64,000 nt of DNA from Gelidibacter sediminis (GCF_004364975.1 NZ_SOBW01000008.1:186001-250000); one strand, 5' to 3'; shown: positions 1-9,117, counted from the stretch's first letter. Notes: generated from the sequence alone by a model not told the origin. Made by a program: numbers and translations.

Positions 1-1
1 G

Positions 2-343
2 ATTTATGTTTTGCGATCGGTGTTGGTATCTTTAATCTTTTCTGAGGCTTTTCAACCTACAGTAGATTTGTTTTTATGGCAACTTTTAGGTGATTTTGTG
101 AAAGTGCTTTCCATTGTAATTGCCTACCAATTTATTGCTAAAAAGATGTTTACACATTTTATCATCATTGAAATTTTTCTAGTAGTTGTGATGTATCTCT
201 CTAGCATCTATTTGATTGATATTTTTGGTGTTGAAGGGGCAGTTATCGGTCATTTTGTAAGCTATGTGATGCATTATGGAATTATATTGTTAATTTTTAG
301 TAGTTCACTTTTTGGGGTATTACCTAGTACTCAAGATGAATAG
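2..343 (+). CDS. C-terminal end of a polysaccharide flippase (Wzx/MATE-like), cut by the window edge
   Basis: The frame is open from the first base, so the gene begins outside the window and only about 113 C-terminal residues are visible. They form three or four hydrophobic segments. By hand alignment about 50 of 87 residues match the C-terminus of the next gene (368-1666), including QLLGDF, IAKKM and GVEGAVI, so the two are tandem paralogues. The family moves lipid-linked O-antigen or capsule units across the inner membrane. The TAG at 341-343 is only 24 nt before the next start, in the same frame. The first codon is missing, so the TTG at 11 should not be taken as the start. Confidence 0.85.
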   Translation: MYVLRSVLVSLIFSEAFQPTVDLFLWQLLGDFVKVLSIVIAYQFIAKKMFTHFIIIEIFLVVVMYLSSIYLIDIFGVEGAVIGHFVSYVMHYGIILLIFSSSLFGVLPSTQDE

Positions 344-367
344 TCTCAACCAAAAAAGCAAAGGCTT

Positions 368-1666
368 TTGAAAAGAATTTTACATCATCTCAATAGTAAC
401 TTGCTTCTCAAAATAGCCTCATTTAATTCTGTAGCTGTTTTAATAAGAGTGCTAGCAGGTTTTATGACTTCTAAAGCCATAGCTGTCTTTATTGGGGCGG
501 AAGGGTTGGCACTAATTGGGAATTTAAGAAATTTTGCGGCTACTACGGAGTCTTTTGCCACTCTAGGCTTTTCCAATGGGGTTGTAAAATATGTTGCCGA
601 ATTCAAAAAAGATGATGCCAAACTCAAGCAAGCTATTGGTACTGTTTTAATAACGGTATTCATGAAGTCAATACTAGGGTCTTTGCTGTTTTACTTGTTT
701 GCAGAACCAATTAGTCTATGGATTTTTAACAGTGCGCAGTCCTATGTGTATGTTATAAAATTTCTCGCTTTGGCACTACCTTTTACGGCTCTAAATTTGG
801 TGCTGATTGCAATCATCAACGGATTGTCAAAATATAATACTGTGGTTAAAATTAATATTTACAGTCAACTATTTGGGCTTGCCATTACTTTATTATTAAT
901 CTGGAAATCTCAGCTGGATGGGGCTTTGGTAGCATCAGTTGTAATTCCTGGACTCTTATTTTTTGTGACCTTATTCAGTTTTTTTGACAGCATTGATTTT
1001 TTTAAAACCGTCAGACTCTCTAGTGTAAATCTGAAGATTCTTAAGAATTTGAGTTCGTATTCTGTAATGGCTTTATTTACCGCCACGGTTATGCCGCTTG
1101 TTTTTGTGCTTATCAGGAATTATTTAATAGATCATGTCGGTCTAAAGGATGCTGGATTCTGGGAAGCCATTAGGCGAATTTCAAATTATTATTTAATGTT
1201 TGTGAGTTCTTTGCTCGCGCTGTATATATTGCCACGCTTTTCAGAAATTAAAACTTCAGTGGCGTTTAGGAAGGAAGTCGTTCACTTTTATAAAACGGTG
1301 ATTCCAATTTTTGCAGTGGCCTTGATTGTTATTTATTTCTTTCGATCATTTATTATTCAGGTGCTATTTACGGAGGAGTTCCAACCTGTAGCACATCTCT
1401 TTAAATGGCAACTTTTGGGCGATTTCCTGAAAGTCATCTCTTCCGTAATAGCCTTTCAATTGATTGCAAAAAAGATGGTGCTTTATTATTTAGGCATCGA
1501 ACTGTTTTCTATTGTCACGCTGTATCTCGCCAGTATTTACTTTATTGATCTATATGGTGTTGAAGGTGCGGTTATAGCTCATTTTGTTAACTTCGCCCTT
1601 CATACGATTGTGATTGCAATCGTCTTTAAAAAACTGTTATTTGGTCGTCAAAATTATGACATATGA
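368..1666 (+). CDS. O-antigen/polysaccharide flippase (Wzx-like, MOP superfamily)
   Basis: A 432-residue protein with about twelve hydrophobic segments and no signal peptide, the usual size and layout of MOP/Wzx exporters. It would flip undecaprenyl-linked glycan units across the inner membrane. The N-terminus (KIASFNSVAVLIRVLAGF, then SKAIAVFIG) is typical of the flavobacterial O-antigen translocase group. TTG 368 is the first possible start after the upstream stop in this frame; no ATG lies close by. It overlaps the next gene by ATGA at 1663-1666, so the two are translationally coupled. The gene just upstream is a paralogue. Confidence 0.88.
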   Translation: MKRILHHLNSNLLLKIASFNSVAVLIRVLAGFMTSKAIAVFIGAEGLALIGNLRNFAATTESFATLGFSNGVVKYVAEFKKDDAKLKQAIGTVLITVFMKSILGSLLFYLFAEPISLWIFNSAQSYVYVIKFLALALPFTALNLVLIAIINGLSKYNTVVKINIYSQLFGLAITLLLIWKSQLDGALVASVVIPGLLFFVTLFSFFDSIDFFKTVRLSSVNLKILKNLSSYSVMALFTATVMPLVFVLIRNYLIDHVGLKDAGFWEAIRRISNYYLMFVSSLLALYILPRFSEIKTSVAFRKEVVHFYKTVIPIFAVALIVIYFFRSFIIQVLFTEEFQPVAHLFKWQLLGDFLKVISSVIAFQLIAKKMVLYYLGIELFSIVTLYLASIYFIDLYGVEGAVIAHFVNFALHTIVIAIVFKKLLFGRQNYDI

Positions 1667-2238
1667 TGAAGGCATTTAAATTAAAACTTGTGGCGGCTGT
1701 GCACTATTTCAGAAAACTGTTCTACAGATGGGCGTCTACAAATGAACGTATCAGCGGAACGTTTAGGGATATTCAGCCAGTCATTTGCAAAGGTAATGGC
1801 AGCATCAGGTTTGGGACTAATGTAAAATTTGGAGTGGCCAATTCGCCTATGTTTTACAATACCTACGCCTATATTGAAGCGCGTACGGAACAGTCGGCTA
1901 TAACTTTTGGTAACAACGTGAGCATCAATAATCAATTTACGGTGGTTTCAGAAGATGCGATAACTATTGGTGACGATGTGCTTATCGGATTGAACTGTAC
2001 CATTTATGACAGTAATTTCCATGATTTGGGCATCGCAAATCGCAATCAACCTGATCCAACTCCAAGAAGCGTAAACATCGCAAACAATGTGTTCATTGGG
2101 AATAATGTCACCATTTTAAAAGGCGTTTCTATTGGAGAAAATAGTATAGTGGCAGCAGGATCGATTGTGACGGAAAGTTTTCCTGCCAATGTGGTTATTG
2201 GTGGAAATCCGGCAAAACTTCTTAGGACATTAGCTTAG
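1663..2238 (+). CDS. Acyltransferase with left-handed beta-helix (hexapeptide repeats)
   Basis: 191 residues with the imperfect hexapeptide pattern of the WbbJ/LacA/NodL class (ITIGDDVLIG, VNIANNVFIGNNVTI, VSIGENSIVAAGSIV, then VVIGGNPAKLLR). Members are trimeric acetyl-CoA-dependent O-acetyltransferases that decorate surface sugars. The segment NCTIYDSNFHDLG holds the histidine region usual for the active site. Start is ATG 1663 or ATG 1666, overlapping the flippase stop. Its own stop overlaps the stop of the convergent glycosyltransferase at 2235-2238. The exact acceptor sugar cannot be told. Confidence 0.88.
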   Translation: MMKAFKLKLVAAVHYFRKLFYRWASTNERISGTFRDIQPVICKGNGSIRFGTNVKFGVANSPMFYNTYAYIEARTEQSAITFGNNVSINNQFTVVSEDAITIGDDVLIGLNCTIYDSNFHDLGIANRNQPDPTPRSVNIANNVFIGNNVTILKGVSIGENSIVAAGSIVTESFPANVVIGGNPAKLLRTLA

Positions 2239-3374
2239 AATTTTGTCCAGGTTTTCAGATAGTGTTGTGCAATGGTTTTGTAATGATGCTCTTTTTCAAT
2301 AAAAGCTCTCGCTTGCAAAGAAATTGCGCTTATTTTTTCGGGATGTTCAATTAGCCAACTCAGTTTTTCAACTAAATAGGCAACGTCAGGTAATGCATTT
2401 ATGGCCACAGAATCTTCCTCTAAATTATAATGGTTTAACCATTCCTGTTCGGCTCCTGTAAATACCACTTTGCCTTTCGCCATAGCCTCTAAGGCATTAT
2501 ATCCTTGGTCATACGCATAGACCATATCCAACAGAATATGGCAGTTGTTATAACGTTGGATATAGTCCTTATATGGAACATTGGTGGTGGCTATTATGGC
2601 TATTTTGTCGGCATAGCGCTCCTCGATAATTTTTAAAGCTTCAGTAAAATAAGCATTCCCTTTTGTAAGTGCTGCGTGCGAATTAATCCCGTGAAAGATT
2701 TTTATTTTACCATCCAGGTCCATCGGTAAATAGTCGATTTTATCGGTATTGATAGGGTTTGGAATGAGTCCGCGGTACTTAGAATTTCCCACCAAAGGCA
2801 AATGGTAATCCATGTCTGTGGCAATGATACCATTGGTATGATCTAAAATGTAATGGTGTAAGGTTGTAAAGTCTTTATTTAAATATTGAAGCTTGAATTT
2901 ATAATGGTCCTTTAAAGACCTATCATTTAAATAAGGCGTCATGGCGCTGTAAGTAAAGCCATTGTTGAGCATGTGTTTTACACTCGAATGATCATAACTA
3001 CACGAAAGAACAAACAGTTTGTTAGTATTCGTTTTTAAAAACTGCAATAGCTTTAGTTCTGCTTTAGGTTGAATGCTAAATGATGATTCATTGATAAGTT
3101 GCACCACATCAAACCGTGGTAAGGATGTTAGTTTCTTTTTTACCTTGTAGGCGATTTCGAGGCTGCCTAAATCGATACCAAAAAGTTTATAAATACCAAC
3201 TTTAAATTTATGTAAGAACTTGTTTTGAAACGACTGGTTGATGTAAATATCGACCGGATAATCTTTAAAACCGTCTTTATTGCCCATCAACACGACCTCA
3301 TGACCTAAGGCCGTCAAACCTTCCTTTAAGGAGTTATGAAGTCGGCTGTATTCGCCCACCAATAGAATCCGCAT
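2235..3374 (-). CDS. Glycosyltransferase, GT-B fold (family 4-like)
   Basis: 379 residues. It starts with MRILLVGEYSRLH and a second Rossmann half carries AYDQGYNALEAMAKGKVVF, the GT4 donor-site region with the E-x(7)-E-like spacing partly kept. IPNPINTDKI in the middle is the common GT4 inter-domain motif. It probably adds one sugar of the surface glycan at the cytoplasmic face. It is transcribed away from 3430 and its stop overlaps the stop of the acetyltransferase. Substrate unknown. Confidence 0.85.
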   Translation of the reverse strand: MRILLVGEYSRLHNSLKEGLTALGHEVVLMGNKDGFKDYPVDIYINQSFQNKFLHKFKVGIYKLFGIDLGSLEIAYKVKKKLTSLPRFDVVQLINESSFSIQPKAELKLLQFLKTNTNKLFVLSCSYDHSSVKHMLNNGFTYSAMTPYLNDRSLKDHYKFKLQYLNKDFTTLHHYILDHTNGIIATDMDYHLPLVGNSKYRGLIPNPINTDKIDYLPMDLDGKIKIFHGINSHAALTKGNAYFTEALKIIEERYADKIAIIATTNVPYKDYIQRYNNCHILLDMVYAYDQGYNALEAMAKGKVVFTGAEQEWLNHYNLEEDSVAINALPDVAYLVEKLSWLIEHPEKISAISLQARAFIEKEHHYKTIAQHYLKTWTKF

Positions 3375-3382
3375 AAAACAAT

Positions 3383-3401
3383 TACATTTGTTTCAAAAAT
3401 A
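3383..3401. promoter_or_regulatory. Overlapping divergent -7 elements
   Basis: On the plus strand TACATTTG (3383-3390) fits the Bacteroidota -7 consensus TAnnTTTG and lies 40 nt before ATG 3430. On the minus strand TATTTTTG (3401-3394) fits the same consensus 20 nt before the start at 3374. The two boxes are only 3 nt apart, so the two glycosyltransferase transcripts should compete. No good TTG -33 box is visible for either. Confidence 0.4.
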
Positions 3402-3429
3402 ATTAATACTAACTGTTTTAAGGTTAATA

Positions 3430-4272
3430 ATGAACATTAAGTTGCAAAGAATAGAAATCCTTGTGTCCACCATGAATCGGGAGTCCTTAGATTTTTTATG
3501 GGACATGTTCAAACACAATAACCATACAGACTTTAGGATTTTAATTATCAACCAAACAACACCTGACAAACAATTGGTTTCCGATTTTGAGCATATAAAT
3601 GTGATTAATTGCTTTGAGTTTGGTGTTCCAAAAAGTAGAAATCTCGCCATTAAAAATGCTTCTGCAGATATTTGTGTGATGGCTGATGATGATATTGTGT
3701 ATCAGCCAAATTTAAAAACCACAGTGTTGGATGCACATTTAAAACATCCGGATGCTGCAATGGTGTCTTTTGAAGCTGTAGATGAGCACAGAAAACCTTA
3801 TACCGATTATGGTCCGGAAGGACGACATTCAAAAACAACGCTCCAGAAAATCTATACCTGGGTTATTTCATTTAAAAGAGAGGTTTATCATCACCATCAC
3901 ATGTATTATAATACGCATTTCGGATTTGGCGCAACATTTAAAGGAGGTGAAGAATATGTGTTTCTTCGTAATGCTTTTGATAAAGGTCTCCCTATGGTGC
4001 ACGTGTCTCAAAGCATTGTACAGCATCCTAATGAAAGTTCTGGGCGATTAATGGGAAGTGATGATGCCGTATTTTCGAAAGCCGCCTTACAACAACGGTT
4101 TCATGGGAATTTGAGTTATTTTTGGTTGCCAAAATATATTTTTTTTATTTGGCGACATAATTACATTGTTACCAATGAGGTTTTCAATAAATTCCAAATC
4201 GGACTAAAAGGCATTCAAGCATATAAAAGATTGAAGCAAACCGGTGAAATAGATCACATACAAGATGTTTAA
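3430..4272 (+). CDS. Glycosyltransferase family 2 (GT-A fold)
   Basis: 280 residues with a GT-A core: EILVSTMNRES at the start, FGVPKSRNLAIKNA, and the metal-binding ADDDIVYQP around residue 80. This is the common arrangement of inverting GT2 enzymes using nucleotide sugars and a divalent metal. The C-terminus is not clearly membrane spanning. ATG 3430 has a TAnnTTTG box 40 nt upstream. The last 8 nt overlap the FdtA-like gene at 4265, so the two are co-translated. Acceptor and sugar unknown. Confidence 0.88.
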   Translation: MNIKLQRIEILVSTMNRESLDFLWDMFKHNNHTDFRILIINQTTPDKQLVSDFEHINVINCFEFGVPKSRNLAIKNASADICVMADDDIVYQPNLKTTVLDAHLKHPDAAMVSFEAVDEHRKPYTDYGPEGRHSKTTLQKIYTWVISFKREVYHHHHMYYNTHFGFGATFKGGEEYVFLRNAFDKGLPMVHVSQSIVQHPNESSGRLMGSDDAVFSKAALQQRFHGNLSYFWLPKYIFFIWRHNYIVTNEVFNKFQIGLKGIQAYKRLKQTGEIDHIQDV

Positions 4273-4657
4273 ACTTATAGATATACCCAAAATAGAAGAC
4301 AGGCGTGGCAACTTATCGGTCATCGAGCACGATTGTATCCCTTTTGATATTAAGCGCGTTTATTATTTATATGATGTGCCCAGCGATTCGTATCGCGGTG
4401 GACATGCGCATAAAGAGCAATCAGAGTTTTTAGTGGCCTTGAGTGGTAGTTTTGATGTGATTTTGGATGATGGTGTTGAAAAACATACAGTCATGTTGAA
4501 TAAGCCTAATAAAGGACTGTTAATTCCGACGAAAATTTGGCGTGAACTCGAAAATTTCTCTTCCGGTGCCGTGTGTTTGGTTTTGGCTTCGGGGGCGTTT
4601 GAGGAAGCTGATTATATCAGAGATTACGATCAGTTTAAATCATTTAAAAGCACTTAA
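4265..4657 (+). CDS. fdtA: WxcM-like sugar 3,4-ketoisomerase (FdtA/QdtA family)
   Basis: 130 residues, one cupin domain. FdtA converts dTDP-4-keto-6-deoxyglucose to dTDP-3-keto-6-deoxygalactose, the step before 3-amino sugars such as Fuc3NAc or Qui3NAc. IEDRRGNLSVIE near the start, YRGGHAHKEQ (His47 and His49, the expected catalytic pair) and LIPTKIWRELENFS are the family hallmarks. It overlaps the upstream glycosyltransferase by 8 nt and the convergent gene at 4640 by 18 nt. The usual partners (rmlA, rmlB, 3-aminotransferase, N-acyltransferase) are not in this window. Which of the two epimer products it makes is not decidable here. Confidence 0.85.
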   Translation: MFKLIDIPKIEDRRGNLSVIEHDCIPFDIKRVYYLYDVPSDSYRGGHAHKEQSEFLVALSGSFDVILDDGVEKHTVMLNKPNKGLLIPTKIWRELENFSSGAVCLVLASGAFEEADYIRDYDQFKSFKST

Positions 4658-5575
4658 GTGAATGCCTAAGTATTGCAAAAGCCCTTTAAATTTATGGAAT
4701 AGTTTTATGCTGAATGCAGGCTGCTTTAACAGAAATTGCTGTTTCTTATTCAAGTTTGCGTAATCAATAGCTTTTTCAAAGTACTCAAAACTCAAAGAGT
4801 CGTTTTCAAGCTTTGCCAGCATGGCCATTGAAAACCGATTTAGATCCAAGAATTTTTTTAAACCCCGATTGGTGGTTTCCAACTGTGCATAGTTGTCAAG
4901 TGCAGGTTTGTCTATTAATCGCGTTGCGTTGTTTGAAAGACTTTGTTCCTGAAAGCGGTAAGTTACCAATGCTTGGTTTTTGAACACAATTTGATAGTGA
5001 ATACCTATCCTAATCCATAAATCGGTATCCTCTCCATTTTTTATAGACGTATTATAAATGCCGATCTTTTCAAATACACTTTTATGCAAAACCACACTGG
5101 AACTTGTCAGCAGCGAATTGATAGTGCTCGATTCAAAATAGTCCAGCACACAAACGTCATTATCCTTTAAATTATCAATGGAATATATTGACGGAATCAC
5201 ATCGTTTGGCGTTTCTATCAGCACAGACGTGGCAAAAACATAGTATTCAGGAAATGATTGGATGAGTTGATAAATGGTTTCCAAATACGTAGGTTCCCAC
5301 AGATCATCAGCATCCAACAGTGCAATATAGTTTGACTTTGCCTTAGAAATAGCCAGATTTCTAGAGGCAGAAACTCCTTGGTTTTCTTGCTCATAATAGT
5401 AGATTTTATCGTCAGAAAATGAAGCTAAAACGCTTTTGCTGCCATCTCTTGAACCGTCATTGACAACAATCACTTCAAAATCCTGAAACGTTTGATCCAA
5501 AACACTTTGTATGGTGGATTTAATGTGTGTTTCTTTATTGTATAGCGGAATGATGATGGAAAAATAGGGCGTCAT
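4640..5575 (-). CDS. Glycosyltransferase family 2 (GT-A fold)
   Basis: 311 residues with the textbook GT2 N-terminal half: FSIIIPLYNKETHI, then VIVVNDGSRDGS, then GVSASRNLAISKAKSNYI, then LLDADDLW, which holds the DxD-type metal site near residue 95. The C-terminal part is acceptor-specific and not recognisable. Its start overlaps the stop of the upstream GT2 gene (5572-5575, ATGA type), so both are one operon. Its 3' end overlaps the fdtA-like gene on the other strand by 18 nt. Confidence 0.9.
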   Translation of the reverse strand: MTPYFSIIIPLYNKETHIKSTIQSVLDQTFQDFEVIVVNDGSRDGSKSVLASFSDDKIYYYEQENQGVSASRNLAISKAKSNYIALLDADDLWEPTYLETIYQLIQSFPEYYVFATSVLIETPNDVIPSIYSIDNLKDNDVCVLDYFESSTINSLLTSSSVVLHKSVFEKIGIYNTSIKNGEDTDLWIRIGIHYQIVFKNQALVTYRFQEQSLSNNATRLIDKPALDNYAQLETTNRGLKKFLDLNRFSMAMLAKLENDSLSFEYFEKAIDYANLNKKQQFLLKQPAFSIKLFHKFKGLLQYLGIHLSAFK

Positions 5576-6462
5576 TTTTGAAGGTCTTTAGAGCACATAT
5601 ACCCCAATTTGTAAAATTGCAAACGCGTAACGGATGGGCTTGAACTTAGGAGATTAGTGGTTAATTGCGGCTTTAGTCGTTTGAAGAGAATGGCTATTGT
5701 ATAATTCAATTTGAAGCTTTTCAGTAATTTAAAGGTTTTCAGAAGGTCATTCTCGCTTTTTGTGATTTGTTTGTTTTTAAATAGTGTTAATAATGTGTCA
5801 ACTGCGTGTTCCGTCTTTTTCAAATAGTCTGCATTGGTATCAAGTCCTAAATGATAGACTTCATTGTTAATGTGTTTGACTATATAACTCTGTTCTTTCA
5901 GCAAGGCTCCAAAATAATTATCATACCCATAATTTTGGCCTTTTATTTGAGAATTTAAGGCTACGAACACTTCTTTTTTTATCAGGAAATTTCCTGAGAT
6001 GACAATTTTATACGGTTTCTGTTTTCTTATGGTGGCATCAACCTGTTCTTTCGCTGTTCCGTAAGTCCATCTTAAAATATAATCGCGTGGTGGTGTTTTC
6101 TCTTCATAGGCAAATCCACCGTAAATTGCATCCTGATTTCCGTTGATGAACTCTATGTAGCTTTCTATGAAATCAGAATTTTTAGGGATGACGTCAGCAT
6201 CTAAAAACAATAACCAATCATAATTGGCCTTTTCGCTTAAAAGTTGTCGGGTTTGAATTCTGCCGCGATTGACAGTCGACTTTTTAAAAGATGTAAAGGC
6301 TAAGGTCGCAATTTGTGAATTTTCTGCAGTAAATTGACTTTTAGAGCAATCGTCCCAGGCAATAATCTCAAACGGCAACTTTGCAGCACTCAATTGCTGG
6401 TGAAGTGTATTCACAAGCGATACAATAGTGCAGTTGTATACTGGGATTAAAACCGAAATCAT
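5572..6462 (-). CDS. Glycosyltransferase family 2 (GT-A fold)
   Basis: 296 residues. MISVLIPVYNCTI opens the nucleotide-binding half, followed by IIAWDDCS, NRGRIQTRQLL and LLFLDADVIPK (metal-binding DAD). The second half has ISGNFLIKKEVF and YGYDNYFGALL, a region common in GT2 enzymes with a galactosyltransferase-like C-terminal segment. First gene of a two-gene minus-strand operon with the GT2 at 4640. ATG start next to an AT-rich 5' region. Donor and acceptor not known. Confidence 0.87.
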   Translation of the reverse strand: MISVLIPVYNCTIVSLVNTLHQQLSAAKLPFEIIAWDDCSKSQFTAENSQIATLAFTSFKKSTVNRGRIQTRQLLSEKANYDWLLFLDADVIPKNSDFIESYIEFINGNQDAIYGGFAYEEKTPPRDYILRWTYGTAKEQVDATIRKQKPYKIVISGNFLIKKEVFVALNSQIKGQNYGYDNYFGALLKEQSYIVKHINNEVYHLGLDTNADYLKKTEHAVDTLLTLFKNKQITKSENDLLKTFKLLKSFKLNYTIAILFKRLKPQLTTNLLSSSPSVTRLQFYKLGYMCSKDLQK

Positions 6463-6628
6463 TCCTTTAAATTAAATTTAAAAATACATTTTTTATAGAG
6501 AATGCTTTCGTGAAACTTCTTTTAAAAAATGAATATTTAAGAAGGAGCGCTGATTGAATGTGCTCATGTGATTACGTATCCTGTAATTGGTTAAATCAAA
6601 ACGGTACAGTAATTGTATTTTTAAAATT

Positions 6629-8221
6629 ATGAGAACACTTTACGTATTACTTTTCGGACTTTTATTTAGTTTTTGTGCCACGGCACAACAAGAATTCCAT
6701 GTGTTTCCTGATGGGAAATCTTCAGGAGATGGTAGTCTTTCAATGCCATGGGATTTACAAACTGCCTTGAGTCAAAAATCGGAAGTTGTTAATGGCGGGG
6801 ACACTATTTGGTTGCATGAAGGTATTTATACGGGTCGATTTGTGAGCACCATCAAAAGCACTAAACCGAACCAATATATTACGGTCATGCCATATAATGG
6901 TGAAAGAGTAGTTCTGAACGGGAATGTAGAATCCACAAGTAACGGCGTGCTTCAAGTAAAAGGAGGACAGGTGGTTTTTAGGGATTTTGAAATTACATGG
7001 TTGGGAGAGTTTTCAAGAGATGAACGGGACGCTGATTTTCAGGCTTGTGAAGGCATTTCGCATACTACGGGTGAAAACTGTAAATTCATTAATTTAAAAA
7101 TTTATAATAATCCGGGATTAGGTTTTGGCTCATGGAAACATACGGCCGGAACAATTATAGAGGATTGTTTTATTTATTTTAACGGCTATGTCGCCAAAAC
7201 GGGTAAAGGCGCAGGAGAAGGCATGTATGTTCAGAATCAGAGTGATCAGACTAGGATAATTCGCAACAATATCATCTATAATAATTACTACAAAGGCATC
7301 GAAGTATGGTCCGCTGGGAAACGGAAGGATTTTGAGTTTGTTAAAAATATCACCTTAATAAATAATATCATTTTTAATAGTGGTGCCATTTCTGGAAACT
7401 CTCGAGATAATCTAATAATCGCCACTGATGATCGGAATGGGATTAACATCGCTAAAAACATAAAAGTACTTGATAATGTATTTTACCATAACACTGATTT
7501 TGTAAATAATGAAATCAATGGCGATGCGGCTTCTTTAACTTTAGGCTTTAGAAGTAGCGCTCCAATAGAAGATGTTTTAGTTCAGAACAATGTAATTATC
7601 GGTAGGAATAATGCCTTAAGATTGCTTCACGTAAAATCTTTAACCTTTAAAAATAACATTGTGTATTCCGGATATGTCGCTTTAAATAAAGAGGAAATGG
7701 CATACACTTCAAATTGGAATTTTGATAACAACCGTTTTTACACCAAAAAATCAAAGGCATTCCGTATAGATAATAACACATTGTATACACTTCAAGAGTG
7801 GCAAGCTGGTCAGAAACTGGATAAAAATAGCCAATGGGAGCACAACAGTAAATTTGATTTAGAGCCTGTGTTGGCTGTTACGCCAAGTGCTGATCGGAAG
7901 AATCGCTTTACGGTAGTGCTTTTTGACAAACAAGCAAAGAATGTCGCCGTCGATTTTTCAAAGTATAATGTAGATAAGAAGAAAGCTTATAAAATATATG
8001 ATGCGGAAAATAGATCGAAAATTATCGCATCAGGAACTATAAATCCGAATCAGATTATAGAATTCCCAATGGATTTAACGGCATACGAAAGTCCATTGAA
8101 TGCCACGGCACAAAAAACATCAGCGAATTTTGGTGTATTTATTGTCGAATTTCAAAATGAAGAATCTAATGAAGCGACAAAACCATTATTGGAGCGCTTA
8201 TTAGATTGGATAGGGATTTAA
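6629..8221 (+). CDS. Secreted right-handed parallel beta-helix protein
   Basis: 530 residues from ATG 6629, chosen because it gives a clean signal peptide (MRTLYVLLFGLLFSFCATAQ) that an upstream in-frame GTG/ATG start would bury. The mature protein repeats N-N-I-I type turns (RIIRNNIIYNNYYKGIEV, LINNIIFNSG, VLVQNNVIIG), the pattern of pectate-lyase-like beta helices (residues about 60-400), then a small C-terminal beta domain. Such proteins bind or cleave polysaccharides, but no catalytic set can be assigned. Next to the glycan locus. Its stop overlaps the ftsE stop. Confidence 0.8.
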   Translation: MRTLYVLLFGLLFSFCATAQQEFHVFPDGKSSGDGSLSMPWDLQTALSQKSEVVNGGDTIWLHEGIYTGRFVSTIKSTKPNQYITVMPYNGERVVLNGNVESTSNGVLQVKGGQVVFRDFEITWLGEFSRDERDADFQACEGISHTTGENCKFINLKIYNNPGLGFGSWKHTAGTIIEDCFIYFNGYVAKTGKGAGEGMYVQNQSDQTRIIRNNIIYNNYYKGIEVWSAGKRKDFEFVKNITLINNIIFNSGAISGNSRDNLIIATDDRNGINIAKNIKVLDNVFYHNTDFVNNEINGDAASLTLGFRSSAPIEDVLVQNNVIIGRNNALRLLHVKSLTFKNNIVYSGYVALNKEEMAYTSNWNFDNNRFYTKKSKAFRIDNNTLYTLQEWQAGQKLDKNSQWEHNSKFDLEPVLAVTPSADRKNRFTVVLFDKQAKNVAVDFSKYNVDKKKAYKIYDAENRSKIIASGTINPNQIIEFPMDLTAYESPLNATAQKTSANFGVFIVEFQNEESNEATKPLLERLLDWIGI

Positions 8222-8901
8222 CCTTTACGCTGTACCACTTCAAACACCTTGTTTTCGTCACATTTTAAGGTCTTGCTTGGGTAACGTAAAAGAAGGGCAT
8301 AATCATGCGTAGCCATCAAAATTGAATTGCCGTTTTTGTTGATTTCACGTAACACTTCCATAACTTCAATACTCGTCTGCGGATCTAAATTACCCGTTGG
8401 CTCATCGGCCAAAATAAGTTCAGGATCGTTTAAAAGTGCTCTTGCAATTGCAATACGTTGCTGCTCACCACCAGATAATTCGTGAGGGTATTTAAAGCCT
8501 TTGGTTTTCATTGCCACCTTATCTAATACTTTTTCAATCCGCTCTTTAATTTCGTTTTTGTCCTTCCAGCCCGTAGCTTTTAAAACAAATTCCAAATTAC
8601 CATTCACCGTTCTGTCTGGTAACAATTTAAAATCTTGGAAAACAACGCCCAATTTGCGTCGTAAAAATGGAATGTCTTTCTCTTTTAAGGTTCTCAAATC
8701 GAAATCTACAATATGGCCTTCGCCTTCTGTTAATTGTAAATCGCCATAAAGCGTTTTCATAAAACTACTTTTTCCGCTTCCTGTTTTTCCAATAAGGTAT
8801 ACAAAATCACCCTTTTGCATTTCCACGTTTACTTCAGACAACACCATGCTGTCTCCTTGATATATGGAGACATCCTTTAATTCTAAAACTGTTTGAGACA
8901 T
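8218..8901 (-). CDS. ftsE: Cell-division ATP-binding protein FtsE
   Basis: 227 residues from the ATG at 8901 (a longer in-frame start adds a non-homologous tail). ABC ATPase with Walker A GKTGSGKS, Q-loop FQDF, signature LSGGEQQR, Walker B ILADEP and the switch histidine in ATHDY. FtsE with FtsX controls septal peptidoglycan hydrolases at the inner membrane. In this lineage ftsE stands apart from ftsX, and no ftsX is next to it here; the FtsX-fold gene at 22888 looks LolC/E-like instead. It is convergent with the beta-helix gene. Confidence 0.9.
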   Translation of the reverse strand: MSQTVLELKDVSIYQGDSMVLSEVNVEMQKGDFVYLIGKTGSGKSSFMKTLYGDLQLTEGEGHIVDFDLRTLKEKDIPFLRRKLGVVFQDFKLLPDRTVNGNLEFVLKATGWKDKNEIKERIEKVLDKVAMKTKGFKYPHELSGGEQQRIAIARALLNDPELILADEPTGNLDPQTSIEVMEVLREINKNGNSILMATHDYALLLRYPSKTLKCDENKVFEVVQRKG

Positions 8902-9097
8902 TTTTTTACCTTGGATTTTTAAGAGTTGTAAATGTATTATTAAAATAATCAAATATCAAATTTTTACAAACTGCTTAACTCACGCATTAAAAGACGCCAA
9001 AAGCTTCAAATAAACATCACTTAAGATAACTTAATTTAAAATCTTGATCCAAATGCTATATATTATATCGTTATAAGACATATTTAAATACTTTAAT

Positions 9098-9105
9098 TAA
9101 CTTTG
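9098..9105 (+). promoter_or_regulatory. -7 promoter element for rsbQ
   Basis: TAACTTTG matches TAnnTTTG and ends 12 nt before ATG 9118. It contains the TTG at 9103 that could be mistaken for a longer start, which supports ATG 9118. No clear -33 TTG. Confidence 0.45.
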
Positions 9106-9117
9106 AAAAAAAAAGTA

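Noticed and set aside
336-371. ATG 336 as the start of the second flippase
   Set aside because: It is in another frame and ends at TGA 369-371 after 11 codons.
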